Assembly (NCBI RefSeq): GCF_030014915.1
Contig: NZ_JAGIXS010000002.1
Location: 186,001 to 250,000 of the forward strand
Direction of reading: 5' to 3'
DNA: 64,000 bases
Origin: Pelomonas sp. V22
Lineage (GTDB): Bacteria; Pseudomonadota; Gammaproteobacteria; Burkholderiales; Burkholderiaceae_C
Below are positions 8,408-17,775 of this stretch, piece by piece. Both the position numbers and the translations under genes were made by a program. The number at the start of each line of letters is the position of its first letter. The stretch's first letter is position 1. The notes beneath the pieces were generated by a model. The model worked only from the letters and a program-made list of their open reading frames with translations. It was not told the origin of the DNA and searched no databases.

Positions 8408-9498
8408 AGACGCTCATCCTTTCCATCGCCCTGCTTCTTTGCACCGCAGCGCAGGCCCATGGCCCTGACGGCGACAAGCATGAGGAGCCCTCGGCCGTCG
8501 GCAGCGGCGGCCTGGCCCGCCTGCCCGATGGCAGCGTGCAGGTGCCCAAGCTGGCCCAGCGCCGCATGGGTGTGCGCACCCTGGTGGCGGCCGACACCGA
8601 AGCGGCCGCCAGCCTGCAGTTGCCGGGCCGCGTCGTCGTCGACCCCAATGCCAGCGGTCAGATCCAGTCGGCCCATGGCGGCCGCATCGAGGCGGGTCCG
8701 CGCGGCCTGCCGCTGCCCGGTCAGGCGGTCAAGGCCGGCGAGGTGCTGGCCTGGGTGCGACACCATGCCGAGCCCTATGCCTATGCGGCCCAGCAGTCGC
8801 AGCGCAGCGAGCTGCAGGCGGCGCGCGTGCTGGCGGAGAGCCGGCTCAAGCGCCTGGAATCGCTGGAAGGCACCGTGCCGCGCAAAGACATCGAGGCCGC
8901 CCGCGTCGAGCTGCAATCGCTGACCGAGCGCGAGGCCAGCGTGGCCGGCAGCATCGCCGCCCGCGAGGCCTTGCGTGCGCCGATCTCCGGCGTGGTGGCG
9001 CGCAGTGATCTCAAGGTCGGCGCCATCGTCGAGACCCGCGAGGTGCTGGTCGAGATCGTTGATCCGGCGCGGCTGATGGTCGAGGCCACGACCACCGATG
9101 CCGGCCTGGCCACGCGCATCGCCAGCGCCCGACTGGCCGAAGGCGGCGCCACCGAGCTGCAGCTGCTGGGCGCTGCCCGTGTGCTGCGGGACGGCGTGCT
9201 GCCGCTGAACTTCCGCGTCAAGGCCAAGGCTGACGTGCCGCTGGCACTCGGCCAGACGGTCGGCGTGGTCGTGCAGCTCGCCGACAAGCGCAAGGGCGTG
9301 GAGCTGCCCACGGCCGCCGTGGTGCGCGGCACGGCCAACGAGGCCGTGGTTTGGGTCAAGACCGGCGCCGAGCGCTACCGGCCACAAGCGGTGCAGACGC
9401 AGCCGCTCAATGGCACGACGCTCCTCGTGACTCAAGGCCTCACGGCCGGCCAGCGCGTGGTGGTCCAGGGCGCGGCCCTGGTCGCCCAGATCCGATAG
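8404..9498 (+). CDS. czcB: RND efflux periplasmic adaptor (HlyD/CzcB family)
   Basis: A 364-residue membrane-fusion protein. A short signal peptide is followed by a His-containing segment ([11 protein letters not shown]). Then come the barrel-sandwich lipoyl halves ([20 protein letters not shown] and [18 protein letters not shown]), a short helical hairpin between them, and a beta-barrel region. It would bridge the inner-membrane pump and the outer-membrane duct. The start at 8404 overlaps the previous stop by four bases. The following 94 bases contain a hairpin-forming repeat before the pump gene, so expression of the pump could be uncoupled from it. Confidence 0.87.
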   Translation: MKTLILSIALLLCTAAQAHGPDGDKHEEPSAVGSGGLARLPDGSVQVPKLAQRRMGVRTLVAADTEAAASLQLPGRVVVDPNASGQIQSAHGGRIEAGPRGLPLPGQAVKAGEVLAWVRHHAEPYAYAAQQSQRSELQAARVLAESRLKRLESLEGTVPRKDIEAARVELQSLTEREASVAGSIAAREALRAPISGVVARSDLKVGAIVETREVLVEIVDPARLMVEATTTDAGLATRIASARLAEGGATELQLLGAARVLRDGVLPLNFRVKAKADVPLALGQTVGVVVQLADKRKGVELPTAAVVRGTANEAVVWVKTGAERYRPQAVQTQPLNGTTLLVTQGLTAGQRVVVQGAALVAQIR

Positions 9499-9507
9499 CC
9501 ATGACAG

Positions 9508-9571
9508 CCCCCACGTTCACTTCGTTCTCTGCCCCCCAAGGGGGCGTTCAGTCGCCTTGGGGCGGCCCGGC
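9508..9571 (+). repeat. REP-like inverted repeat between adaptor and pump genes
   Basis: The stretch contains GCCCCCCAAGGGGGCG at about 9531, a six-base spacer (TTCAGT) and CGCCTTGGGGCGGC. Together they can fold into a long GC-rich hairpin; the first arm is itself a near-palindrome. I recall very similar elements scattered through intergenic regions of Comamonadaceae and Leptothrix-like genomes, which would make this a dispersed repeat. That is from memory and not checked. It ends about 20 bases before the czcA start, just ahead of its AAGGAG ribosome site, inside an operon. Confidence 0.6.
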
Positions 9572-9592
9572 GCCGACAGAAGGAGCAGCACC

Positions 9593-12500
9593 ATGATCTT
9601 CAACTGGATTGTCCAGACCAGCCTGCGCAACCGGCTCTTCGTGCTGGCCTTTGCCGCGCTCTTGATGGCCTATGGCCTGATCAGCGCCTGGCGCACGCCG
9701 GTCGATGTGTTCCCTGACCTCAACAAACCGCTGGTGACCGTGCTGACCGAGGCCGGCGGCATGGCGCCCGAGGAGGTGGAGCAGCTGGTCACCGTGCCGG
9801 TGGAGACGGCGCTCAACGGCATGCCTGGCGTGAGCCGCGTGCGCTCGACTTCGGGCGTGGGCCTGTCCATCGCCTATGCCGAGTTCGAGTGGGGCACCGA
9901 CCTCTACCGCAACCGCCAGCTGGTGGCCGAGCGCCTCGCGCAGCTGCGCAGCCAGCTGCCTGCTGGTGTCGAGCCGACGATGGGGCCGGTCTCGTCCATC
10001 ATGGGCGAGGTGATGCTGATCGCCCTGCCTCTGGGTGATCAGGCCGATCCCATGAAGGCGCGCGAGTACGCCGACTTCGTGCTCAGGCCGCGATTGCTCA
10101 GCATCCCCGGCGTGGCCCAGGTCGTGCCCATTGGCGGCGAGGTGCGGCAACTGCGCGTCGAGCCTGATCTGCAGAAGCTGGCGCAGCTGGGCCTGTCGCT
10201 GACCCAGCTGGAGCAGGCGCTGCGCGGCTATGCCGGCAATGCCGGCGGCGGCTTCGTGGACCTGAACGGCCGCGAGTACCTGATACGCCACCTGTCCCGC
10301 ACCAACCGGCTCGAAGACCTGCAGGCGCTGGCCGTGGCCTGGAAGGACGGCCACGCAGTGCGCCTGGAGCAGGTTGCGCAGGTGCGCTTCGCGGCCGCCA
10401 CCAAGCGCGGCGACGCCGGCTACCAGGGCCGGCCGGCCGTGGTGATCAGCGTGCAGAAGCAGCCCGCGGCCGATACCGTGCGGCTCAGCAAGTCCATCGA
10501 CGCCGCCTTGGCCGAGCTGAAGGCTGGCATGCCCAAGAGCCTGGCCGCGCCGCAGGTGTTGTTCCGCCAGGCGGACTTCATCGAATCGTCCATCGGCAAT
10601 GTCGGCGAGGCGCTGCGCGATGGCGCGGTGATGGTGGCCATCGTGCTGTTCGCCTTCCTGCTGTCGGCCCGCACCACCTTGATCTCGCTGCTGGCGATCC
10701 CGCTGTCGCTGGCGGTGACGGCGCTCGTGTTCCGCCTGCTGGACCAGTCGATCAATGTGATGACGCTGGGCGGCCTCGCGATTGCCATCGGCGAGCTGGT
10801 GGACGATGCCGTGGTCGACGTGGAAAACATCCTGCGCCGGCTCAAGGCGAACCGCACGGCCGAGACTCCCTTGCCACTGCTGGAGCTGCTGCGCCAGGCC
10901 AGCGTGGAGGTGCGGTCGGGCATCGTCTACGCCACGGTGATCGTGGTCCTGGTCTTCGTGCCGCTGTTCGCGCTGCCGGGCATCGAGGGCCGCTTGTTCG
11001 CGCCGCTGGGAATTGCCTACATCGTGTCCATCCTCGCCTCGATGCTGGTCTCGATGACGGTGACGCCGGTGCTGTGCAGCTTCCTCTTGCCCGGCATGAA
11101 GCGCCTGGACCATGGCGACAGCCCGTTGGTTGCGCGGCTCAAGCGCTGGGACGAGCGGCTCTTGCAGTGGTCGTTCCCGCGCTCCAAGCGGCTGATCGCC
11201 GTGGCGGTGATCGCGGTGGCTGGGGCTGCGGCCAGCATTCCGTTCTTCCCGCGTGCCTTCCTGCCGGCCTTCAACGAGGGCTCGCTGGTGCTCTCGCTGC
11301 TGTTCAACCCCGGCACCTCGCTCTCCGAGGCCAACCGCATGGGCGCCCTCGCGGAGCAGTTGATCAAGGAGGTGCCCGGTGTGGCCCAGGTCGGGCGCCG
11401 CACCGGCCGGGCCGAGCTGGACGAGCATGCCGAGGGCGTGCATTCCTCGGAGATCGACATCGACCTGAAGCGCGGCGGCAAGGACGTGGACCGCGCGGCC
11501 TTGCTCGCCGCCGTGCGCGCCCGGCTGGCCTCGCTGCCGGCGCAGATCTCCATCGGCCAGCCGATCTCGCACCGGCTGGACCATTTGCTCTCCGGCGTGC
11601 GAGCACAGATCGCCATCAAGGTCTTCGGCGACGACATCGACAGCCTGCGCGGCCTCGCAGAGCAGCTGCGCTCGCAGCTCGCCACCCTGCCCGGCCTCAC
11701 CGACCTCACGGTCGAGAAGCAGGTGCTGATACCGCAGCTGCTGCTGCGACTGGACCATGAGCGCCTGGCCCGCACCGGCCTCGCACCGGGCGAGGCCTTG
11801 CGCATCCTGCAGACGCTGACCGACGGCAGCCCCACGGCTCAGCTCGTGGACGGCGCACGCCGCTACGAGCTGCTGCTGCGCCTGCCCGAGGGCCAGCGCG
11901 GCCCGCAGGAGCTCTCGCGCATGCTGATCGACACACCGGCCGGCAAGCTGCCGCTGTCCAGCTTCGCGAGCATCGAGGAGGCCGACGGGCCCAACCAGAT
12001 CGGCCGCGAGAACGGCCGGCGGCGCATCGTCCTCTATGCCAACACCGACGGCACGGACATGGCTCATGTGATCGCCGACATCCGCGAGATCGTGGCCAGG
12101 ACCGAGCTGCCCAGCGGCAGCTTCATCAGCCTGGAAGGCCAGTTCCAGGCGCAGGAGCAGGCGACGCGGCTGATACTCGCGCTCTCGCTGATCTCGCTGG
12201 CGATGATCTTCCTGGTGCTGTTCACGCGCTACCGCTCGGCCGTGCTGGCCGCCATCATCATGGCCAACATCCCGCTGGCCCTGATAGGCAGCGTGGTCGC
12301 CATGTGGATCGCCGGCGTGAGCCTCTCGGTGGCCACCATGGTGGGCTTCATCACGCTGGCCGGCATCGCCACGCGCAACGGCATCCTGAAGATCAGCCAC
12401 TACGTCAACCTCTGCCGTTTCGAAGGCGAGCGCTTCGACCAGCAGATGATCGTGCGCGGCTCGCTGGAGCGGCTGACGCCGGTGCTGATGACGGCCCTGG

Positions 12501-12703
12501 TGGCGGCCTTCGCGCTCACGCCGCTGCTGCTCGCTGGCGACGCGCCGGGCAAGGAGATCCTGCATCCGGTGGCCGTGGTGATCTTCGGCGGCCTGGTCAG
12601 CTCCACCCTGCTCGACACCTTGCTCACGCCGCTGCTCTACTGGCGCTACGGCCGCCGGCCCACCGAGCGCCTGCTATCCACGGCCAGCAACGAAGCCCTT
12701 TGA
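9593..12703 (+). CDS. czcA: Heavy-metal RND efflux pump (CzcA/CusA family)
   Basis: A 1036-residue inner-membrane proton/metal antiporter of the RND superfamily, of normal length for the heavy-metal group. It starts with the usual short cytoplasmic segment and first helix ([19 protein letters not shown]), has two large periplasmic loops and twelve expected helices. Helix 4 carries the acidic motif [14 protein letters not shown] with D404, D405, D409 and E411. This differs from the textbook CzcA (divalent) and CusA (monovalent) motifs, so the substrate cannot be assigned. The ATG at 9593 is supported by AAGGAG upstream; the frame continues upstream to 9557 through the end of the repeat. It is followed at 20 bases by a secreted HGG protein. 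Confidence 0.9.
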   Translation: MIFNWIVQTSLRNRLFVLAFAALLMAYGLISAWRTPVDVFPDLNKPLVTVLTEAGGMAPEEVEQLVTVPVETALNGMPGVSRVRSTSGVGLSIAYAEFEWGTDLYRNRQLVAERLAQLRSQLPAGVEPTMGPVSSIMGEVMLIALPLGDQADPMKAREYADFVLRPRLLSIPGVAQVVPIGGEVRQLRVEPDLQKLAQLGLSLTQLEQALRGYAGNAGGGFVDLNGREYLIRHLSRTNRLEDLQALAVAWKDGHAVRLEQVAQVRFAAATKRGDAGYQGRPAVVISVQKQPAADTVRLSKSIDAALAELKAGMPKSLAAPQVLFRQADFIESSIGNVGEALRDGAVMVAIVLFAFLLSARTTLISLLAIPLSLAVTALVFRLLDQSINVMTLGGLAIAIGELVDDAVVDVENILRRLKANRTAETPLPLLELLRQASVEVRSGIVYATVIVVLVFVPLFALPGIEGRLFAPLGIAYIVSILASMLVSMTVTPVLCSFLLPGMKRLDHGDSPLVARLKRWDERLLQWSFPRSKRLIAVAVIAVAGAAASIPFFPRAFLPAFNEGSLVLSLLFNPGTSLSEANRMGALAEQLIKEVPGVAQVGRRTGRAELDEHAEGVHSSEIDIDLKRGGKDVDRAALLAAVRARLASLPAQISIGQPISHRLDHLLSGVRAQIAIKVFGDDIDSLRGLAEQLRSQLATLPGLTDLTVEKQVLIPQLLLRLDHERLARTGLAPGEALRILQTLTDGSPTAQLVDGARRYELLLRLPEGQRGPQELSRMLIDTPAGKLPLSSFASIEEADGPNQIGRENGRRRIVLYANTDGTDMAHVIADIREIVARTELPSGSFISLEGQFQAQEQATRLILALSLISLAMIFLVLFTRYRSAVLAAIIMANIPLALIGSVVAMWIAGVSLSVATMVGFITLAGIATRNGILKISHYVNLCRFEGERFDQQMIVRGSLERLTPVLMTALVAAFALTPLLLAGDAPGKEILHPVAVVIFGGLVSSTLLDTLLTPLLYWRYGRRPTERLLSTASNEAL

Positions 12704-12723
12704 TTTCTCATGAGGACATGAAC

Positions 12724-13092
12724 ATGAAGAACACCCTGATCGCCATCACCCTGGCCTTGGCCGCCAGCCTCAGCCTCGCCCATGGCGATGCCAAGCCCCA
12801 GCATGGCGGCACCGTGCAGATGGCCGAAGACCTCGGCTTCGAACTGGTCAACGAGGCCGAGGGCCTGGCGATCTACCTGACCGACCACGGCAAGGCCTTC
12901 GCCGCCACGGGCATCAGCGGCAAGCTGACCCTGCTGGCCGGCGGCGCCAAGCAGGAGGCGGAACTCAAGCCCGCCGCCGACGGCAAGCTGCTGCGCGCCG
13001 CCGGCCTCAAGGCCGAGGCCGGGGCCAAGCTGGTGGCCGTGCTGAACGGCGTGCACGGCAAGACCGTGACCGTGCGCTGGAGCCTCAAGTGA
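12724..13092 (+). CDS. Small periplasmic HGG-domain protein of the RND operon
   Basis: A 122-residue secreted protein. A signal peptide (NTLIAITLALAASLSLA) is followed at once by HGDAKPQHGGTVQ and a compact beta-rich domain. The motif HGG near the mature N terminus resembles the N-terminal metal-binding extension found in some CzcB/CusB adaptors. A free-standing metal-handling version of that domain is therefore my inference. I chose the ATG at 12724, seven bases after GAGGA; another ATG at 12718 is too close to that ribosome site. It lies 20 bases after the pump gene and overlaps the next gene by four bases. Confidence 0.7.
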   Translation: MKNTLIAITLALAASLSLAHGDAKPQHGGTVQMAEDLGFELVNEAEGLAIYLTDHGKAFAATGISGKLTLLAGGAKQEAELKPAADGKLLRAAGLKAEAGAKLVAVLNGVHGKTVTVRWSLK

Positions 13093-13460
13093 AGCGCGCC
13101 GCCTTGTTGTCGCTGCTGGTCCTGGCCAGCGCCGCCGGCGCTGCCGTGCAGGAGATCCGCTGGAGCGAGGCCGGCGTCCATGCGCAGGCGCTCGAGCTCG
13201 CGCCTGGCAAGTTCGCCGAAGTCTGCGGGCCCTTGAAGGCCGGCGAGCAGGTGGCCTGGTCCTTCGAGGCCGATGGCCTCCTGAACTTCAACATCCACTT
13301 CCACGAGGGCGAGAAGGTCACCTACCCGTCCCGCGAGAACGGCGTGACAAAGCGCGAGGGCCTGCTCAAGGTCGAGCAGGGCCAGGGCTATTGCTGGATG
13401 TGGAGCAACAAGGGCGAGAAGCCGGTCAGGCTGAAGCTGCAGTTGCAGCAGAAGCGCTGA
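13089..13460 (+). CDS. Small secreted protein with FNIHFHEG and CWMW motifs
   Basis: A 123-residue protein starting with GTG at 13089, overlapping the preceding stop (GTGA). It has a short signal peptide (KRAALLSLLVLASAAGA). The mature domain contains a cysteine (EVCGP), the segment NFNIHFHEG and the segment GYCWMW, so two cysteines and two histidines could form a metal site or a disulfide. I do not recognise a named family, though I recall similar short proteobacterial proteins of unknown function. Its place at the end of the RND operon argues for a role in metal handling or envelope sensing. A 129-base gap with no clear terminator separates it from the alkylsulfatase gene. Confidence 0.65.
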   Translation: MKRAALLSLLVLASAAGAAVQEIRWSEAGVHAQALELAPGKFAEVCGPLKAGEQVAWSFEADGLLNFNIHFHEGEKVTYPSRENGVTKREGLLKVEQGQGYCWMWSNKGEKPVRLKLQLQQKR

Positions 13461-13589
13461 AGGCAGGAGGCCGCCCGGATCGGCGGAAACACCAATGCGC
13501 CGGACGCCGCGATCGGCGACAAGGCAGCAGACGAGTCCCGCGCCAGGCCGCAGCGCTGCGGGTCCGATCAATCACCGGAGATCGCCCCC

Positions 13590-15566
13590 ATGAAGTTCAG
13601 GTCGAAGACGCCGCTCGCCGCCCTCTCCCTTGCCTTGCTGGCCCTGGCCGGCTGCAACCGCCAAAGCGGCGTCGGCGGTGCCAGCGGCGACGCCTCGCCG
13701 GCCACCGTGGCCGCCAACGCGCAGTTCGAGCAAAGCCTGCCGCTCGCCGATCAGCAGGACTTCGAGGACGCCAAGCGCGGCTTCATCGCGCGGCCGGAAG
13801 GCAAGATCCTCTCGGCCGACGGCAAGACCGTCCTCGTGGACTTCGACGCCTTCAAGTTCGTGGACGGCAAGGCGCCGTCCACGGTCAACCCCAGCCTCTG
13901 GCGCCATGCGCGTCTGAATGCCGAGATCGGGCTCTTCAAGGTCAGGGACGGCATCTACCAGCTGCGAGGCTTCGACATCAGCAACATGACGCTGATCGAG
14001 GGCAAGACCGGCTGGATCGTGGTGGACGCGCTGACCGCCCGCGAGAGCGCCGCTGCCGCGCTCGCCTTCGCGCGCCAGCACCTGGGCAACAAGCCGGTCA
14101 CGGCCCTGCTTTTCACGCACAGCCATGCCGACCACTTCGGCGGCGCGCTGGGCGTGCTCACACCCGAGGAGGTGGCGGCGCGCCAAGTGCCGGTGATTGC
14201 CTCGGCCGGCTTCATCGAGGAATCGACCAGCGAGAACATCCTCGTCGGCACGGCCATGGCGCGGCGCTCGATCTACCAGTTCGGCAAGGACCTGGAGCGC
14301 TCGGCCAAGGGCCTCGTCGACACCGGCTTGGGCAAGAACGTGGCCTATGGGTCCATCGGCATCCTGCAGCCCAGCAAGCTGATCACACAGGCGACCGAAG
14401 AGCTGGAGCTGGACGGCCTGCGCTTCGTCTTCCACAACGTGCCCGGGGCCGAGGCGCCGGCCGAGATGACGTTCTCCATTCCCTCGCTGAAGGCCTATGG
14501 CGGCGCCGAGAACCTGGCCCAGACCATGCACAACCTGCTGCCCGTGCGCGGCGCCAAGGTGCGCGACGCGCTGCGCTGGAGCGAGTACATGCAGCAGGCG
14601 CTGGACCAGCTCGGCGATGCGGAGGTCTATTTCGGCCAGCACAACTGGCCGATCTGGGGCCAGGCCCGCATCACCGAGTTCATCACCAAGCACCGCGACG
14701 TCTACAAGTACACGCACGACCAGACGGTGCGCCTGATCAACGCGGGCCTCACGCCGCGCGAGATCGCCGACACGATCAAGCTGCCGGCCTCGCTGCAGCA
14801 GTACTTCGGCGCCCGCGGCTACTACGGCGACCTGCGCCACAACGTGAAGGCCGTCTACCAGTTCTACCTCGGCGCCTATGACGGCAACCCGGCCAATCTG
14901 AACCCGCTGCCGCCGGTGGAATCGGCCAAGCGCTATGTGCAACTGGCCGGCGGTGCCGACAAGGCTGTGCAGGCCGCGCAAACCGCGTTCGATGCCGGCG
15001 ACTACCGCTGGGCGGCCGAGCTCCTGAACCACGTGGTCTTCGCCGAGAGCGGCAACGCGGCCGCCAAGGCCTTGCTGGCCAAGACCTACGAGCAGATGGG
15101 CTATGCCGCCGAGGCCTCGACCTGGCGCAACAGCTACCTCACGGCAGCCGCCGAGCTGAGGAACGGCCCGCCCAAGAAAGGCATCGACCGCTCCTTCCTG
15201 ATCGACACCTTGATGCAGACGCCGCTGGAGCGCTTCTTCGAGGCCATGGCCGCCGGCCTTGATGGCCCGGCCGCCGAGGGCAAGAACCTGAAGATCAACC
15301 TGGTCTTCACCGACCGCAAGGAGAGCTACCAGCTCTGGATCGAGAACTCGGTGCTGCACCACCGCAAGGCCGAGCCCGCAGCAGACGCCAATGCCACGCT
15401 GACGCTGACCCATCCGATCTTCATCAAGATGATGGCCGGCACGGCCGGCGCCAAGGACACCCTGATGTCGGACGATCTCAAGACCAGCGGCAGCCGCATC
15501 GACCTGGTGCGCTTCTTCGGCCTGATCGACAAGGCGCCGGGCACCTTCCCCATCGTCACGCGCTGA
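13590..15566 (+). CDS. Alkyl/aryl-sulfatase, metallo-beta-lactamase fold, lipoprotein
   Basis: A 658-residue protein of the SdsA1/Pseudomonas alkylsulfatase type. The N terminus is a lipoprotein signal (LALLALAGCN), so it is probably anchored in an envelope membrane. The metallo-beta-lactamase domain carries THSHADHFGG, with zinc ligands H177, H179, D181 and H182. The middle holds the alkylsulfatase dimerisation region, and the last ~120 residues look like the SCP2-like domain that binds the alkyl chain. Family members hydrolyse primary alkyl sulfates such as SDS to the alcohol and sulfate. Its position behind a metal efflux operon may be chance. It converges with the MFS gene four bases away. 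Confidence 0.88.
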   Translation: MKFRSKTPLAALSLALLALAGCNRQSGVGGASGDASPATVAANAQFEQSLPLADQQDFEDAKRGFIARPEGKILSADGKTVLVDFDAFKFVDGKAPSTVNPSLWRHARLNAEIGLFKVRDGIYQLRGFDISNMTLIEGKTGWIVVDALTARESAAAALAFARQHLGNKPVTALLFTHSHADHFGGALGVLTPEEVAARQVPVIASAGFIEESTSENILVGTAMARRSIYQFGKDLERSAKGLVDTGLGKNVAYGSIGILQPSKLITQATEELELDGLRFVFHNVPGAEAPAEMTFSIPSLKAYGGAENLAQTMHNLLPVRGAKVRDALRWSEYMQQALDQLGDAEVYFGQHNWPIWGQARITEFITKHRDVYKYTHDQTVRLINAGLTPREIADTIKLPASLQQYFGARGYYGDLRHNVKAVYQFYLGAYDGNPANLNPLPPVESAKRYVQLAGGADKAVQAAQTAFDAGDYRWAAELLNHVVFAESGNAAAKALLAKTYEQMGYAAEASTWRNSYLTAAAELRNGPPKKGIDRSFLIDTLMQTPLERFFEAMAAGLDGPAAEGKNLKINLVFTDRKESYQLWIENSVLHHRKAEPAADANATLTLTHPIFIKMMAGTAGAKDTLMSDDLKTSGSRIDLVRFFGLIDKAPGTFPIVTR

Positions 15567-15570
15567 GCGC

Positions 15571-16965
15571 TCAGGCCGCCTTGGGGCGCGTGTCGACGGC
15601 CAGGCAGAGCAAGGCCGTCATCAGCGCGAGGCCGATATGGCCGGCATACAGGGGCACGAAGCTCGCGTGGCTGAGGACGCCATGGCCGAGCAGCAGCACG
15701 GTCACGGCCACGCCGAGCACCGAGCCGATCTGGCGTATGGCCTGGTTCACCGCACTCCCCACCGCGTACTGATGGGGTGGCAGCTTGTGGGCAGCAGCAG
15801 CCGACAGCGAGGGCATCACGAGGCCGATGCCGATGCCGTTGAGGATCAGGCCGGGCAGCCAGCGGCCGAGGTAGTCGGGCGTCTCGCCCGGCATGGTCTT
15901 GAACCAGAGGCCGGCGAGGGCATAGATCAGGGCGCCTGTCACCATCACCGGTCGGTGGCCCATCCGCGCCGCCAGGCGGCCGCCTATGACGGCCGCCGGA
16001 ATCACGATCAGCGGCCCCGGCGTCACGGCAAAGCCGGCCTGCGGCAGCGTGTAGTGCCAGATGCCGGTCATGTAGAAGAAAAAGCCGAAGAACATCATCG
16101 CGAAGGCCGCGCCGAAGGCCAGCGTGGCCAGGTTGACCATGGCGAAGGTCTTGTGACGGAACAGGCCGAGATCGACCAAGGGCTGCGGCGTCTTGCGGGC
16201 CCAGGCGACGAAGGCGGCCAACGAGACCGCGCCGGTGATGGCGGCGATGACGAGCTCGCCGCGCGTCCAGTGCGGCGATTCCGACTGCACGATGGACAGC
16301 GCAATCGCGCCCACGGCGAGTATCAGCAGCGTCATGCCGACTCCGTCGATCCGCCCATGGCCATTGCCTTTGGCTTCTGTCAGCGTACCCGCGCCGAACC
16401 ACAGGGCCAGAGCGCCGATGGGCAGGTTGATGTAGAAGGCCCAAGGCCAACCGACGCTGTCCACCACCAGCGAGCCGAGGCTAGGCCCCACGGCGGCGGC
16501 CAGCGCGCTGACGGCGCCCCAGAGGCTGATCGCCACAGCGCGTTTCGCCGCCGGGAAGGCGCCGAGCACCAGGGACAGCGAGGCCGGCGTCAGGAGCGCT
16601 GCGCCCACCGCCTGCAGCGCCCGCGCCGCGATCAGCCAGCCCACGCTGCCAGCCAGGCCGCAGGCAGCCGAGGCGGCGAGGAACAGCACGGCGCCGAGCA
16701 TGAAGATGCGCTTGCGGCCGCGCCGGTCGGCCAGGGCACCGGCCGGCACCAGCATGGCCGCGTAGATCACCGTGTAGGCGTTCAGAACCCAGGACAGATC
16801 GGCCGCCGAGGCCGAGGCGAAGCTGGCACGCAGCGCCGGGAAGGCGGCATAGAGCAGGGTCGTGTCCAGCGAGACCAGGAAAACGGCGGCGCTTGCAATC
16901 CAGAACACCGGCCAGGGCGAGCCGGCCGGCGTGGCGATGACGGGCGCGGTGGTGGTGGCGGTCAT
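15571..16965 (-). CDS. MFS drug:H+ antiporter, DHA2 (EmrB/QacA-like)
   Basis: A 464-residue transporter with about fourteen hydrophobic segments, as in the DHA2 family. Motif D1 (LDTTLLYAAFPAL) lies at residues 33-45 and motif A (GALADRRGRKR) at about 77-87. It would export small hydrophobic or toxic compounds in exchange for protons. It lies 11 bases after the SDR gene on the same strand, so the two probably share one mRNA. The TetR operator before the SDR gene predicts repression by the adjacent TetR protein and induction by the compound that is exported or modified. Confidence 0.88.
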   Translation of the reverse strand: MTATTTAPVIATPAGSPWPVFWIASAAVFLVSLDTTLLYAAFPALRASFASASAADLSWVLNAYTVIYAAMLVPAGALADRRGRKRIFMLGAVLFLAASAACGLAGSVGWLIAARALQAVGAALLTPASLSLVLGAFPAAKRAVAISLWGAVSALAAAVGPSLGSLVVDSVGWPWAFYINLPIGALALWFGAGTLTEAKGNGHGRIDGVGMTLLILAVGAIALSIVQSESPHWTRGELVIAAITGAVSLAAFVAWARKTPQPLVDLGLFRHKTFAMVNLATLAFGAAFAMMFFGFFFYMTGIWHYTLPQAGFAVTPGPLIVIPAAVIGGRLAARMGHRPVMVTGALIYALAGLWFKTMPGETPDYLGRWLPGLILNGIGIGLVMPSLSAAAAHKLPPHQYAVGSAVNQAIRQIGSVLGVAVTVLLLGHGVLSHASFVPLYAGHIGLALMTALLCLAVDTRPKAA

Positions 16966-16976
16966 GGAATCGCTCC

Positions 16977-17678
16977 TCAGACGGCAGCCAGGTAGGCGGC
17001 CTGCGGCGAGCCGAGGCTGGCCTTGACCTGGCGCGTCATCTCGTCGCCCAGCACCTCCTCGGCACCGGCCTCCAGCGCATCGAAGGCCACGCGAACGATG
17101 TCCTCCGGCCGGCTCTTGGGCGCTTCCACGCCCGTGGTCAGGTCGGTGTCGACGAAGCCCATGTGCAGGCCCAGCACCTGGGTGCCCTGGCCGCGCAGTT
17201 CATGGCGCAAGCCATTCGTGAAAGCCCAGGCGGCCGACTTGCTGGCACCGTAGACGCCGAGCAGCGGCCGGTTGATCCAGCTGGCGATGGACAGCACGTT
17301 GAGGACGGCGCCACCGCCGTTGGCTGCCAAGGCCGGTGCGAATGCCTGGCTGAGCATGATGGGGCCGAAGACATTGGTCTCGAAGTGCTTGCGGGCCGAG
17401 GCCACGCTGCCCTCGGCCAGGAAGCCGCCGAAGTCGGCGATGCCGGCGTTGTTGATCAGGACGTCCACGTCCTTGAGCTCGGCCGCCAGCGCAGCGACCT
17501 CGTCGGGCTTGGTGACGTCAAGCCGCACCGGCACCACGCCGGGCAGCGTGATCTTCGAGGGGTCTCGCGCGGCCGCATAGACCTTGCGGGCGCCGCGTGC
17601 GAGGGCCTCCCGAGCAAAGGCCAGGCCGATGCCGCGGTTGGCGCCGGTGATGAGAACGGTGGCGTTGTGGAGCTTCAT
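16977..17678 (-). CDS. Short-chain dehydrogenase/reductase (SDR)
   Basis: A 233-residue classical SDR. The cofactor motif TGANRGIG is at residues 11-18, NNAG is near 76-79, and the catalytic residues are S130, Y143 and K147 (YGASK). It would reduce or oxidise a small carbonyl or alcohol with NAD(P)H. I chose the ATG at 17678, with AAGGA eight bases upstream; the frame runs on to 17735 through the operator and is not needed. It is the first gene of a two-gene unit with the MFS exporter. Given the TetR regulator and exporter, a role in modifying a toxic aldehyde, ketone or quinone is plausible but inferred. Confidence 0.87.
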   Translation of the reverse strand: MKLHNATVLITGANRGIGLAFAREALARGARKVYAAARDPSKITLPGVVPVRLDVTKPDEVAALAAELKDVDVLINNAGIADFGGFLAEGSVASARKHFETNVFGPIMLSQAFAPALAANGGGAVLNVLSIASWINRPLLGVYGASKSAAWAFTNGLRHELRGQGTQVLGLHMGFVDTDLTTGVEAPKSRPEDIVRVAFDALEAGAEEVLGDEMTRQVKASLGSPQAAYLAAV

Positions 17679-17705
17679 GGTTCGATTCCTTCTGTGGTTT
17701 GGATA

Positions 17706-17725
17706 AATATGATGATCGTCATATT
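17706..17725. promoter_or_regulatory. TetR operator upstream of the SDR-MFS unit
   Basis: The 20-base imperfect palindrome AATATGATGATCGTCATATT lies 27 bases upstream of the SDR start. Its arms match except for one position. It is identical in 19 of 20 bases to the palindrome in front of the tetR gene (18388-18407). No other gene in the window carries it in front of its start. Repression by the neighbouring TetR protein is inferred from this matched pair. Confidence 0.82.
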
Positions 17726-17775
17726 GTTGATTCAAGAAATGGCCACCGCAGTGGCCGCCAAATCTGCTGGGCGCT

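Noticed and set aside
9548-12565. A 1005-codon minus-strand frame opposite the RND pump
   Set aside because: Same cause; the His/Gln/Arg-rich translation is typical of antisense frames in GC-rich DNA.
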